This document shows positions 17,201-25,732 of a stretch of 64,000 nucleotides of DNA, piece after piece. The position numbers and the translations under genes were made by a program. Positions within the stretch are counted from its first letter, which is position 1, and every line of letters begins with the position of its first letter. The notes beneath the pieces are model-generated. The model searched no databases. It was not told the origin of the DNA and worked only from the letters and a program-made list of their open reading frames with translations. Source of the DNA: Pacificimonas sp036351775 (GTDB lineage Bacteria > Pseudomonadota > Alphaproteobacteria > Sphingomonadales > Sphingomonadaceae); contig JAZBPX010000045.1 of NCBI GenBank assembly GCA_036351775.1, positions 1 to 64,000 on the forward strand, given 5' to 3'.

Positions 17201-18010
17201 TTACAGGATTTCCGGCGCGGCAAAACCACGGCTTTCGAGAGCCGGGGCCAGCGCGGCCACATCGTCGCCGCCCCGGCTGAAGATGATCCGGTGCGCCGCC
17301 CGGTCTGCCGACGCCCAGTCCCGGTCCTTCATCAGCTGCGCCGTCCGCCGCGCGATGCCGTCCGCGCCGTGCAGGAATGTCAGCGGCCCCGCGCCCAGCG
17401 CCGTGGCCGCCTTCGCCAGCCGGTCCTCGACCAGCGGGAAATGGGTGCAGGCGAGGACGATGTGGTCCATGTCCCGCCCGCCCTCCTGATCCAGCAGGCC
17501 ACGCATCGGCGCGCGGAAGGCGTCCTCAGGCACCGTCTCCCCGCGCATGGCCGCTTCCGCCGCCGCCGCCAGCCCGGGAGAGCCCCAGCGCAGCACGGTC
17601 TTCCCGTCCGCGAACTTGTCCACCAGATCGTCGACATAATGCTGCCGCACCGTCGCGGGCGTCCCCAGCACCCCGATGACGCCCGTCTTCGTCTGTTCGG
17701 CGGCGGGCTTGATTGCCGGAACGGTCCCCACAATCGGCACGTCCAGAGCTGCCCGCACATGATCGAGCGCGATCGTCGAGGCAGTGTTGCAGGCAATCAC
17801 GATCAGCGCCGGATCGAACCGCTCCCGCAGCCGCCCCAGCAGCGCGCAGACCCGGCTCGCCACCTGCATCTCGGTCTTCGACCCATAGGGAAAGCCGGCA
17901 TTGTCCGCCGCATAGACGAGCGGCGCGTCCGGCAGCGCCGCCATGATCGGCCCCGCCACCGACAGCCCGCCAATGCCACTGTCGAAAATCAGGATGGGCT
18001 GCGAAGTCAG
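17201..18010 (-). CDS. murI: Glutamate racemase, apparent CTG start coupled to vapC
   Basis: MurI makes D-glutamate for peptidoglycan. The protein shows the N-terminal ILIFDSGIGGLSV, AADNAGFPYG, the first catalytic Cys in IACNTAST and the second in LACTHFPLVED, so it is complete. The conserved N-terminus requires a start upstream of the GTG at 17959. Between that point and the in-frame TGA there is no ATG, GTG or TTG in frame. The best candidate is CTG at 18010, which gives (M)TSQPILIFDSG, 269 residues. This CTG overlaps the vapC stop codon (CTGA), mimicking the ATGA junctions of the next genes. Translation probably depends on vapC. Confidence 0.9.
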   Translation of the reverse strand: MTSQPILIFDSGIGGLSVAGPIMAALPDAPLVYAADNAGFPYGSKTEMQVASRVCALLGRLRERFDPALIVIACNTASTIALDHVRAALDVPIVGTVPAIKPAAEQTKTGVIGVLGTPATVRQHYVDDLVDKFADGKTVLRWGSPGLAAAAEAAMRGETVPEDAFRAPMRGLLDQEGGRDMDHIVLACTHFPLVEDRLAKAATALGAGPLTFLHGADGIARRTAQLMKDRDWASADRAAHRIIFSRGGDDVAALAPALESRGFAAPEIL

Positions 18011-18405
18011 AGCAGTTCAAACTGATTTGATGACCGCGCGGCGGCCTTGTCGAACGTCAGCGTGCTATCGCACCCGGCCTCCATCCCGATAGAAGCGATC
18101 AGGGCGTCCGCGACGTCCAGGCGTTGCAAACGCGGATCGTTCAGTGCGGACGCCACGGCAGAGGCATGATCGAGCGTGAACGCAGCCATATCGGCAATCT
18201 CACGGAGCGCCGCCCGGCATCTGACATCATTCCAGCGATATTGGGTCCGAAGCGTCCAGAGCGTCTCGGCCAGCGCAAGTACAGACACGAAAAGGCGGTC
18301 TCCGGCGGCTTCTGTGTGCGCCAGCAGCGAGCGGACTTCCGCATGCTGCGCCGGATCGTCCCGGGTAAAGAAGCGAAGCAGAATATTTGTGTCGACAGCG
18401 TTCAC
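18007..18405 (-). CDS. vapC: VapC-type PIN-domain toxin
   Basis: VapC toxins are Mg-dependent ribonucleases that cut tRNA or rRNA. The 132-residue PIN domain retains the acidic residues in VDTNILLRFFTRDD (Asp5), LALAETLWTL (Glu), LDVADALIA (Asp) and LTFDKAAA (Asp). The start is GTG at 18405, whose first bases overlap the vapB stop (GTGA). The stop overlaps the inferred murI start. With vapB it makes a complete-looking toxin-antitoxin pair. Confidence 0.9.
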   Translation of the reverse strand: MNAVDTNILLRFFTRDDPAQHAEVRSLLAHTEAAGDRLFVSVLALAETLWTLRTQYRWNDVRCRAALREIADMAAFTLDHASAVASALNDPRLQRLDVADALIASIGMEAGCDSTLTFDKAAARSSNQFELL

Positions 18406-18698
18406 GGACGAGGCTCGCGCACCCCATAGGCTTTGATCCGCTCATCTTCGCTGGCGAGCCACTCACCGATCGCTTCATCATCAGTCAGATCTGTCTGCGG
18501 CGTTCTGGGCGCATCGATCGCGTCGATGGCGGCAAAAAACTCAGCCACCGTTTTCTTTTTCCGCGCGGGCCGAACCGTCAGGGTGCCGCCGTCAACCTCG
18601 AACACGAGTTCGTCGCCCTCAGCCAAACCGAGCGCATCCCGAACCGCCTTCGGAATCGTCACTTGCCCCTTGGACGTAATCTTCGAATGCGCGGTCAC
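18402..18698 (-). CDS. vapB: VapB antitoxin, AbrB/SpoVT swapped-hairpin type
   Basis: The 98-residue protein begins with an AbrB DNA-binding fold (SKITSKGQVTIPKAVRDALGL, then GDELVFEVDGGTLTVRP). It ends with an acidic tail (TDLTDDEAIGEWLASEDERI) of the sort that wraps around and blocks VapC. The start is GTG at 18698, preceded by the strong ribosome-binding site AAGGAGAAGG. A perfect inverted repeat at 18709-18723 just upstream is a good autoregulatory operator. Confidence 0.88.
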   Translation of the reverse strand: MTAHSKITSKGQVTIPKAVRDALGLAEGDELVFEVDGGTLTVRPARKKKTVAEFFAAIDAIDAPRTPQTDLTDDEAIGEWLASEDERIKAYGVREPRP

Positions 18699-18708
18699 AA
18701 ACCTTCTC

Positions 18709-18723
18709 CTTACCTCTGGTAAG
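18709..18723. promoter_or_regulatory. Inverted-repeat operator candidate of vapBC
   Basis: CTTACC and GGTAAG form a perfect 6-bp inverted repeat around TCT. It begins 11 bp upstream of the vapB start and its proximal arm touches the ribosome-binding site (18702-18711). AbrB-type antitoxins usually repress their own operon through such sites. Confidence 0.55.
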
Positions 18724-18762
18724 AAATAGACAGAAGCGCGCTTCTCTGCAAGACGGGCGAGG

Positions 18763-19755
18763 ATGACCGCCGCCTTCCCCGCCCTTCGCCTACGCCGTCT
18801 CCGCGCCACCGCCTGGTCGCGCAGTCTCCATGCTGAGAATGTCCTGACGCCTGCCGACCTGATCTGGCCGGTTTTCATCCGTGATGGTCAGAACGAGCGC
18901 GAGGCCGTCACCACCATGCCCGGCGTCGAGCGCCTGTCCGTCGACCTCCTTGTTGAAACCGCGAAGGAGGCCGCCGCGCTCGGCATCCCCGCCCTCGCCC
19001 TGTTCCCGAACACGCCTGCCGACGCGCGCGACGACGCGGGCACCGAGTCGGCCAACCCTGACAACCTGATGTGCCGCGCCTGCCGGGCCATCAAGGACGC
19101 GGGCGTCGAGATTGGCCTGCTCACCGATGTGGCGCTAGACCCCTATACCAGCCACGGCCATGACGGCCTGCTCTCGGACGATGGCGAGATCCTCAACGAC
19201 CAAAGCCTCGGCGTCCTCGCCGCGCAGGCGGTGAACCAGGCGCGGGCAGGCGCGGACATCATCGCCCCCTCCGACATGATGGACGGCCGCGTCGGCTTCA
19301 TCCGCTCGGCGCTGGAGGCGTCGGGGTTCAGGAACGTCCAGATCATGTCCTACGCCGCCAAATATGCCTCCGCCTTTTACGGCCCGTTCCGCGACGCGGT
19401 CGGGTCCGGCGGCTATCTGAAGGGCGACAAGAAGACCTACCAGATGAACCCCGCCAACACCGACGAGGCCATGCGGGAGGTCATGCTCGATCTGGAGGAA
19501 GGCGCCGACAGCGTCATGGTGAAGCCCGGCCTCGCTTATCTCGACGTCGTTGCGCGGGTGAAGGACCGGTTCAACGCGCCCGTCTTCGCCTACCAGGTGT
19601 CGGGCGAATATGCGATGATGCGCATGGCGATGGACGCCGGCATTCTCGATCGCGACGCCGCTATCCTCGAAGTCCTCACCGCCTTCAAGCGCGCCGGCAC
19701 GAACGGCGTCCTCACCTACTTCGCCCGCGACGCCGCCCGCCTGTTGAACGGCTGA
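18763..19755 (+). CDS. hemB: Delta-aminolevulinic acid dehydratase (porphobilinogen synthase)
   Basis: HemB condenses two 5-aminolevulinates to porphobilinogen. The 330-residue protein has RRLRATAWSRSLHAENVLTPADLIWPVFI, the metal-site region LLTDVALDPYTSHGHDGLL, the first catalytic Lys in IMSYAAKYASAFYGPF and the Schiff-base Lys in SVMVKPGLAYLD. The 'DVALDPYTSHGHDG' version has Asp/His rather than the Cys triad, pointing to a Mg-dependent enzyme. It starts 40 bp from the vapBC operator on the opposite strand. Confidence 0.97.
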   Translation: MTAAFPALRLRRLRATAWSRSLHAENVLTPADLIWPVFIRDGQNEREAVTTMPGVERLSVDLLVETAKEAAALGIPALALFPNTPADARDDAGTESANPDNLMCRACRAIKDAGVEIGLLTDVALDPYTSHGHDGLLSDDGEILNDQSLGVLAAQAVNQARAGADIIAPSDMMDGRVGFIRSALEASGFRNVQIMSYAAKYASAFYGPFRDAVGSGGYLKGDKKTYQMNPANTDEAMREVMLDLEEGADSVMVKPGLAYLDVVARVKDRFNAPVFAYQVSGEYAMMRMAMDAGILDRDAAILEVLTAFKRAGTNGVLTYFARDAARLLNG

Positions 19756-19835
19756 CACCCTCCTTTTCGCGCAGGTTGAGCGGCCCCGCCCCCTGCCATA
19801 ACCTCGCGGCCAAACATATCCTTGGGAGGCCCGCC

Positions 19836-21362
19836 TTGCATCCGTTCGTCCACGCTGAAAACAGCCCTGACAAGCCCGCCATCATCATGGCCGATGGGTC
19901 CGGAGAGATGAGCTATGCGGAGCTGGAGGCGGCCTCCAACCGCGCCGCGCAGTTCTTCCGGTCGCAGGGCCTGACGCGGGGTGACAGCTTCACGCTGCTT
20001 CTGGAAAACTGCATCGAATACCTGCCCATCGCCTGGGGCGCGCAGCGGGCGGGCCTGATGATGGTGCCCATGTCGACGAAGCTCGGCGTTTCCGAAGCCC
20101 AGTACATCATCGACAATTCGGATTCGCAGTTCCTCATCGCCGATGCCTCGCTCGGCGGCGTTGCCAGCAAGCTGAAAACGCCGAAGGGCAATTTCGTGAT
20201 GCACGGCGATCTGGACGGCTTCACGCGGCTCGAACCGCTCCTTGCCGAACAGCCGCCATCCCGCATCGAGGACGAAAGCTCCGGCCGTTACATGCTCTAT
20301 TCGTCCGGCACGACGGGCCAGCCCAAGGGGATTACCGGCCCTCTGCCGGAGGAGCCCATCGATGCGCCCAACCCGCTCGTGATGCTGACCCAGATGCTGT
20401 TCGGCTTCGGCCCCGACATCATCTATCTCAGCCCCGCGCCCATGTATCACGCCGCGCCGCTCGGCTATACGATGACGGTGCACAAGCATGGCGGCACGGT
20501 CGTCATGATGCGGAAGTTCGATCCCGAACAGCTCCTCGCCAATATCGAGAAATACCAGATCACGCACATGCAGGTCGTGCCGACGATGTTCGTCCGCATG
20601 CTGAAGCTGCCGGAGGACATCCGCGCGAAATATGACGTCTCCAGCGTCAAGGCCGCGATCCACGCCGCCGCCCCCTGCCCGGTCGAGGTCAAGCGCCGGA
20701 TGATCGAATGGTGGGGCCCGGTCATCTACGAATATTATTCCGCCTCCGAGGGGACCGGCTTCACCGCCATCAACCCGGAGGAATGGATGCAGAAGCAGGG
20801 CAGTGTCGGGAAGAGCTTCCTAGGCGAAATCCGCATCCTCGACGAGGACGACAACCCGCTGCCGCCCGGCAGGGAAGGCCGCGTGTATTTCGCGGGCGCC
20901 GGCGAAATCCAGTATCACAAGGATCCGGACAAGAGCGCGTCGGTGCAGCACAAGGAACATGGCTCCACCTTCGGCGATATTGGCTATGTCGATGAAGACG
21001 GCTATCTTTTCCTCACCGACCGCGCCGCCTACATGATTATTTCCGGCGGCGTGAACGTCTATCCGCAGGAGGCGGAGGACGTCCTCGTCATGCACCCGAA
21101 GGTCCAGGACGTCGCCGTCATCGGCGTCCCGCACGAGGAGTTCGGGGAAGAAGTGAAAGCGGTTGTGCAGCCGCGCGAATGGGCGGATGCTGGCCCCGAT
21201 CTGGAGGCCGAGCTGATCGCCTTCGTCAGGGAGAGGCTGAGCCACGTCAAATGCCCCAGGAGCGTCGACTTCGAGCAGGAACTGCCCCGCCACGACACGG
21301 GCAAGCTGTACAAGCGGCTCCTGAAGGATCGCTACTGGGCGGAGGCACGGGCCGCTGGCTAG
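19836..21362 (+). CDS. Acyl-CoA synthetase (AMP-binding family)
   Basis: This ANL-family ligase activates a carboxylic acid to its CoA thioester with ATP. It has the AMP-binding motif YMLYSSGTTGQPKGI (about residue 155), EYYSASEGTG (A5 motif), the D-loop FGDIGYVDEDGYLFLTDRAAYMIISGGVNVYPQE, and the C-terminal catalytic Lys region RHDTGKLYKRLL. The likely start is TTG at 19836, nine bases after a GGGAGG ribosome-binding site, giving 508 residues. The frame extends to 19776 without conservation. The substrate is not determinable from context. Confidence 0.9.
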   Translation: MHPFVHAENSPDKPAIIMADGSGEMSYAELEAASNRAAQFFRSQGLTRGDSFTLLLENCIEYLPIAWGAQRAGLMMVPMSTKLGVSEAQYIIDNSDSQFLIADASLGGVASKLKTPKGNFVMHGDLDGFTRLEPLLAEQPPSRIEDESSGRYMLYSSGTTGQPKGITGPLPEEPIDAPNPLVMLTQMLFGFGPDIIYLSPAPMYHAAPLGYTMTVHKHGGTVVMMRKFDPEQLLANIEKYQITHMQVVPTMFVRMLKLPEDIRAKYDVSSVKAAIHAAAPCPVEVKRRMIEWWGPVIYEYYSASEGTGFTAINPEEWMQKQGSVGKSFLGEIRILDEDDNPLPPGREGRVYFAGAGEIQYHKDPDKSASVQHKEHGSTFGDIGYVDEDGYLFLTDRAAYMIISGGVNVYPQEAEDVLVMHPKVQDVAVIGVPHEEFGEEVKAVVQPREWADAGPDLEAELIAFVRERLSHVKCPRSVDFEQELPRHDTGKLYKRLLKDRYWAEARAAG

Positions 21363-22327
21363 CGCTTGGCACGGCCCTCGCCCTCGCGGCGTGCAGCGGC
21401 GATGAGGAACCCGCTCCGGCGCCGGGCCCGGTCGAACCGACGCTTGGCGAAACCGCGACGGAAACCGCCGCCGAGCTGACCCGCAGCGCCGGTCAGGCGG
21501 TTCTCGGTGCTGCGGAAACGATCAACAGCCCCACGCCCTCGCCGCGCCTCTCGACGCACCGGGAGGATCTGAAACTTGTCGGCATCCCGGGCGAGAATGG
21601 CCGCCGCTGGTATGGTCACCTGACAGAGGACCGCGTGTTCTTCCAGAGCCCGACTGGCGCGGGCTGGAACGTCGCGGCCTATACCGAGACCCCGACCTCG
21701 GGCGTGCGCGAGCTGAACCTACGGGCACTTGCGGCCACCCTCCGCCTGACCCAAGGCAACTGTCCGGACCCGCGAATGACCAAGCAATTCCCGCAGCTGG
21801 CGACGCTCGCGTTCGACGGCGGCGCGCACCGCGCCTGTTTCGGGTCCATGCCGCTGCCGGACGGGCTTGCGGACACGGCATGGATGATTCTCCGGCACGG
21901 GGATGCGCACCACCCCGATCTCGACGGCGCGCGGAACGTCAATGTTCTCGCCTTCTCGGCGGCCGGCCGCGTCGGCGGCACCATCGCGTGCAACGACGCC
22001 GGGATCGAGGGGCTGCTCTGGGGCGAGGACGGCACCTTCACGCTCGTTGGCGAGGAGCAGTTCATCGCCCAGACAGAAGTCCTCTGCAACCAGGCGCGCA
22101 GCGAGGAGTTTGGCGGCAACGCGCTACAGGCGATGCTGACGGCGGAGCGCTGGACGATCGTCGATGACCTCCTAATCGTCGACCTTGCGAACGGCGACAC
22201 CATCACCGCCCGCTTTCTCGGTTCAGACGTCTTCGGTCAGGCTGCCGTAGAGGCCGGGCCGCCGGTCGCGGAAGAAGCCGAAACTGGCCCGCCGCGCCCG
22301 GACGAGACCAAGGTCGAAGGTCGCTAG
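21335..22327 (+). CDS. Putative lipoprotein of unknown function
   Basis: The frame encodes a hydrophobic stretch RWLALGTALALAAC ending in a lipobox (LAAC, Cys about residue 20), then an acidic/proline spacer (SGDEEPAPAPGP) and a globular domain of unknown family. There is no ATG, GTG or TTG near the lipobox. The best start is CTG at 21335 with AAGGA seven bases upstream, giving 330 residues; ACG further in is possible. It overlaps the end of the acyl-CoA synthetase gene. Its last 105 bp run through the 3' end of aguB on the other strand. Confidence 0.7.
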   Translation: MGGGTGRWLALGTALALAACSGDEEPAPAPGPVEPTLGETATETAAELTRSAGQAVLGAAETINSPTPSPRLSTHREDLKLVGIPGENGRRWYGHLTEDRVFFQSPTGAGWNVAAYTETPTSGVRELNLRALAATLRLTQGNCPDPRMTKQFPQLATLAFDGGAHRACFGSMPLPDGLADTAWMILRHGDAHHPDLDGARNVNVLAFSAAGRVGGTIACNDAGIEGLLWGEDGTFTLVGEEQFIAQTEVLCNQARSEEFGGNALQAMLTAERWTIVDDLLIVDLANGDTITARFLGSDVFGQAAVEAGPPVAEEAETGPPRPDETKVEGR

Positions 22328-23071
22328 GACATAGCCCTCCTCGTCGCGGGACAGCTGCGCGCAGTCGTCGCCATATTCGTTCACCGCGAAACTGGACCCG
22401 TAGAAGGTCTGCCCCTCCTCCGTCCCCGTCCGGTTCGCCGCGATGACCGGACAGGTGTTCGACACCGCATGACCCACCATCGCCCGCTTCCACATTGCGG
22501 CGGTATCGAGGTCGGGCTCCTCCGGCTCGGACCCAATGGCGGTCGGATAGAGCAGCACTTCGGCCCCCTGCAGCACCATCGCGCGCGCCGCCTCCGGAAA
22601 CCACTGGTCCCAGCAGATCCCGACACCGATCGTGCCGAAGCGCGTCTTCCACACCCGGAACCCCGAATTACCCGGCCGAAAATAGAATTTTTCCTCATAG
22701 CCCGGCCCATCCGGAATATGGCTCTTGCGGTAGACACCCATGATCTCCCCGTCCGGATCGATCATCGCCAGCGAATTGTAATAATGCACCCCGTCCCGCT
22801 CGAAGAAGCTGGCCGGGACGTAGATGCCCTCGCTCTTCGCGACTTTCTGCATCGCCAGCACAGCAGGATGCTCGGCGGTCGGTCGCGCACGCGCGAACAG
22901 TTCCTCATGCTCATGGCGGCAGAAATAGTGGCCCTGGAACAGCTCCGGCGGCAGCACGACCTGCGCCCCGTCCGCCGCCGCCCGCCGCGCCATGTCGGCG
23001 GTCGCGGCAATGTCCTCCGCCTCGTCGTCGGTGAATGACAGTTGCAGCGCGGCGAGCGTGATAGTCCTCAT
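22223..23071 (-). CDS. aguB: N-carbamoylputrescine amidase
   Basis: AguB hydrolyses N-carbamoylputrescine to putrescine, CO2 and ammonia. The 282-residue nitrilase-fold protein has the catalytic triad Glu (PPELFQGHYF), Lys (YRKSHIPDGPGY) and Cys (GVGICWDQWFPEAAR), and the family's EKFYFRPGNSGF. It directly follows agmatine deiminase (31-bp gap), which supplies its substrate, and this context settles the assignment. It is the last gene of a six-gene minus-strand operon. Confidence 0.95.
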   Translation of the reverse strand: MRTITLAALQLSFTDDEAEDIAATADMARRAAADGAQVVLPPELFQGHYFCRHEHEELFARARPTAEHPAVLAMQKVAKSEGIYVPASFFERDGVHYYNSLAMIDPDGEIMGVYRKSHIPDGPGYEEKFYFRPGNSGFRVWKTRFGTIGVGICWDQWFPEAARAMVLQGAEVLLYPTAIGSEPEEPDLDTAAMWKRAMVGHAVSNTCPVIAANRTGTEEGQTFYGSSFAVNEYGDDCAQLSRDEEGYVLATFDLGLVRARRASFGFFRDRRPGLYGSLTEDV

Positions 23072-23102
23072 ATCCGCCGCCTAGCGCGCGCCGCCGGTCA
23101 GG

Positions 23103-24068
23103 TCACGCCGGCACATGACAGGTCATGCAGTGAAACGCGCCGCCGCCCGCCAGAACCCCGCGCGCGTCCAGTCCCACGGCCCGCCGATCCGGAAACGCCG
23201 CCCCGATCCGCGCAACCGCCTCATCATCCGCCGCCGCGCCATAGGTCGGCACGATCACCAGCGCACCCGTCAGAATGAAGTTCATGTAGCTTGCGGGCGC
23301 GGGCGTCCCGTCCGCAGCCTCATAGCGCCCCACGGACGGCACACGATCCAGGGCTAGCCCCGCCGCCTCGACCCGCCGCGCCGCATCTTCGTAGATCGCG
23401 GCGTTCGGATCGTCCGCATCGCGCGCTTCTGGCAGCATCACCCGCCCGGGTGCGACGAACCGCGCCAAATTATCGACATGGCCGTCGGTATGATCGCCGA
23501 TCAGCCCCGCGCCCAGCCAGACCAGCCGCTCGAACCCCAGCGCCGCGCAGACCACCCGCTCGATCTCCGCCCGGCTCATCCCCGGATTGCGGTTCGGGTT
23601 CAGCAGGCACTCCTCCGTAGTGATCGCGGTATCGGCGCCATCATGGTCGATCGCCCCGCCCTCCAGCACGAAATCATGCTGGCGAAGCGGCAGGTCCTCC
23701 ACCCGCGCCAGATAGCGCGCGACCCGCTCGTCGCCCGGCATCTCGAACTTCCCGCCCCAGCCGTTGAAGCGAAAGGAGACCGCCTCGCCGTGTCCGAAGA
23801 TCGGCCCGGTATCGCGCAGCCAGATGTCGCCGTAGCGCGTGCGCCCGAATGTCAGGCCCCCAGGCTCGCCGGTCAGCCCCCGCGCGCGTTCCTCCCGCGC
23901 CCGGTCCGGGACCAGCATCGTCACCGGTGTCCCGCCCTCGGCAATCGTCCGCGCCAGCGCCGCCGCACCGGCCTGCGCCGCATCCAGCCCGCCCGGCCAC
24001 TCCCGCGCGCGCCATGGCAGCGCGGTATAGATCCGCCGAGCCGGCGCCCATTCGGGCGGCAGGCTCAC
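23103..24068 (-). CDS. aguA: Agmatine deiminase
   Basis: AguA converts agmatine to N-carbamoylputrescine plus ammonia. The 321-residue guanidino-group-modifying enzyme shows RYGDIWLRDTGPIF, FNGWGGKF, the LEGGAIDHDG loop, the catalytic His in GDHTDGHVDN, and the active-site Cys in GGGAFHCMTCHVP at the C-terminus. Its ATG overlaps the stop of the M28 peptidase gene (ATGA). Together with aguB it gives an arginine-derived putrescine route that bypasses ornithine decarboxylase. Confidence 0.95.
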   Translation of the reverse strand: MSLPPEWAPARRIYTALPWRAREWPGGLDAAQAGAAALARTIAEGGTPVTMLVPDRAREERARGLTGEPGGLTFGRTRYGDIWLRDTGPIFGHGEAVSFRFNGWGGKFEMPGDERVARYLARVEDLPLRQHDFVLEGGAIDHDGADTAITTEECLLNPNRNPGMSRAEIERVVCAALGFERLVWLGAGLIGDHTDGHVDNLARFVAPGRVMLPEARDADDPNAAIYEDAARRVEAAGLALDRVPSVGRYEAADGTPAPASYMNFILTGALVIVPTYGAAADDEAVARIGAAFPDRRAVGLDARGVLAGGGAFHCMTCHVPA

Positions 24069-25732
24069 CGGCCCGCGCGGCTTTCCAGCCGGATCGCGCG
24101 AAACTCGTCGCCTTCATACCAGTTCGGCCAGTCCGTGCTTTCCGCCAGCGCACGGCCGATGCGGTAATAAAGCTGCAGATCCTGCACCGCGCCGTCCCAC
24201 ACCCAGTTCGGGTCATACTCATCGCCCGGCAGGTGATAGCGGTTGTCGCGGTAGTCATCCGCCGCGGCCTGACCCCGAGCGCGGCCGCCCTCGACCAGAT
24301 CGACGCCGCCCTCCGCATACAGCATCGGCACGCCCTTCTTGGCGAGGCTGAAATGGTCGGAGCGGTAGAAATAGCCCGCCTCCGGATTGCTCTCGACGTC
24401 CATGCGGCGGCCCTGCGCCTCGACCTCGGCGGACAGGAAGTCTTCCAGTTCCGACTTGCCCGCGCCGATCACGACGACGTCATTGGTCGAGCCGGAGATA
24501 TTCAGCCCGTCCATGTTGATGCCGCCCACGGTCTGCTCCAGCGGATAGACCGGCGACTCCGCATAATAGGCGGAGCCCAGCAGCCCGCTCTCCTCCGCCG
24601 TCACCGCCAGGAACACCTGCGAGCGCGCCGTGGGCCCCGCCTCCGCCTGCACCCGCGCGATCTCGATCAGGCCCGCCGTGCCGGTCGCATTATCGAGCGC
24701 CCCGTTGCAGATCTCGTCTTCCTCACCCGGCGCGCAGACGCCCAGATGATCCCAGTGCGCCGTGTAGAGAACATATTCGTCCGGCCGGGTCGTGCCGGGC
24801 AGAATACCGATCACATTGTTAGAGCTCGCCCGCCGGATATCATTCTCCAGCCGCGCAGAGATCGTCGCCCCCAGCGGCACCGGCTTCAGGTCGCCCGTCT
24901 GCGCCTGTTCGCTCAGCGCGGCGAGGTCCTGTCCGGCCAGCGAGAAGATGCGCTCGGCCACCGGCTTCTGCATCCAGCCCTCGACCGCCACGCGGCCCTG
25001 CCCGCGGTCCTCGCGGTCCATCTCAATCTGCGGCCCGCTCCAGCTGGACGCGACCGTCGCCCAGCCATAGGAGGCCGGCTCCGTGTCGTGGATGATGATC
25101 GCGCCCGCCGCGCCCTGCCGGGCCGCTTCCTCATATTTGTACGTCCAGCGCCCATAATAGGTCATCGCGCGGCCGCCAAAGTCACCCTCCAGCCCCTCGG
25201 TCTGCCAGTCCGGGTCGTTGACCAGGATCACGGCCGTCTTCCCGGCCATGTCGATCCCCTCATAGTCGTTCCAGCCGCGTTCCGGCGCGACAATGCCATA
25301 ACCGACGAACACCAGCTCCGAATTGCGGACGAACACCGTCGGCTGCACCCGCTTGGTCCAGATCACCTGGTCCTCGCCGTACTGCAGTTCCAGGTTCTGA
25401 TCGGCCACCTTGACCGCAATGCGCGCGCGGCGCTCGTTGACGCTCACCTCGACCAGCGGCACCTGCTGGAACCAGCCGCCATCCGTGCCGCCGGGCTCCA
25501 GCCCCGCCGCCGCCATCTGCTCGGCCAGGTAGGTGATGGTCTTGGTCTCACCCTCCGTCATCGGCGCGCGGCCCAGGAAATCGTCCGCCGACAGGGTCTG
25601 CGTCATCCGTTTTAGGTTATCGACGGAAATGGCCGGCATCGGGATTTCTGCGTCCGCGACATTCTCTGATGTCGGCGTACAGCCGACCGTTAGCGCCAGT
25701 GCCATCAGGCCCGGAACAATCATCGTCTTCAT
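24065..25732 (-). CDS. M28-family zinc metallopeptidase, lipoprotein
   Basis: The 555-residue protein starts with a lipoprotein signal (MKTMIVPGLMALALTVGC, Cys18). A PA-like insert follows and then an M28 aminopeptidase domain. Zinc ligands are visible as His (YTAHWDHLG), Asp (NGALDNATG), the Glu pair (VTAEESGLLGS), Asp (INMDGLN) and His (YHLPGDEY). It is probably an outer-membrane or periplasmic exo-aminopeptidase. It overlaps both neighbours by ATGA junctions (kinase upstream, aguA downstream). Confidence 0.9.
   Translation of the reverse strand: MKTMIVPGLMALALTVGCTPTSENVADAEIPMPAISVDNLKRMTQTLSADDFLGRAPMTEGETKTITYLAEQMAAAGLEPGGTDGGWFQQVPLVEVSVNERRARIAVKVADQNLELQYGEDQVIWTKRVQPTVFVRNSELVFVGYGIVAPERGWNDYEGIDMAGKTAVILVNDPDWQTEGLEGDFGGRAMTYYGRWTYKYEEAARQGAAGAIIIHDTEPASYGWATVASSWSGPQIEMDREDRGQGRVAVEGWMQKPVAERIFSLAGQDLAALSEQAQTGDLKPVPLGATISARLENDIRRASSNNVIGILPGTTRPDEYVLYTAHWDHLGVCAPGEEDEICNGALDNATGTAGLIEIARVQAEAGPTARSQVFLAVTAEESGLLGSAYYAESPVYPLEQTVGGINMDGLNISGSTNDVVVIGAGKSELEDFLSAEVEAQGRRMDVESNPEAGYFYRSDHFSLAKKGVPMLYAEGGVDLVEGGRARGQAAADDYRDNRYHLPGDEYDPNWVWDGAVQDLQLYYRIGRALAESTDWPNWYEGDEFRAIRLESRAGR

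Noticed and set aside
23849..25615. 588-codon plus-strand open frame opposite aguA and the M28 peptidase
   Set aside because: Antisense shadow; both real genes have complete catalytic motifs on the other strand.
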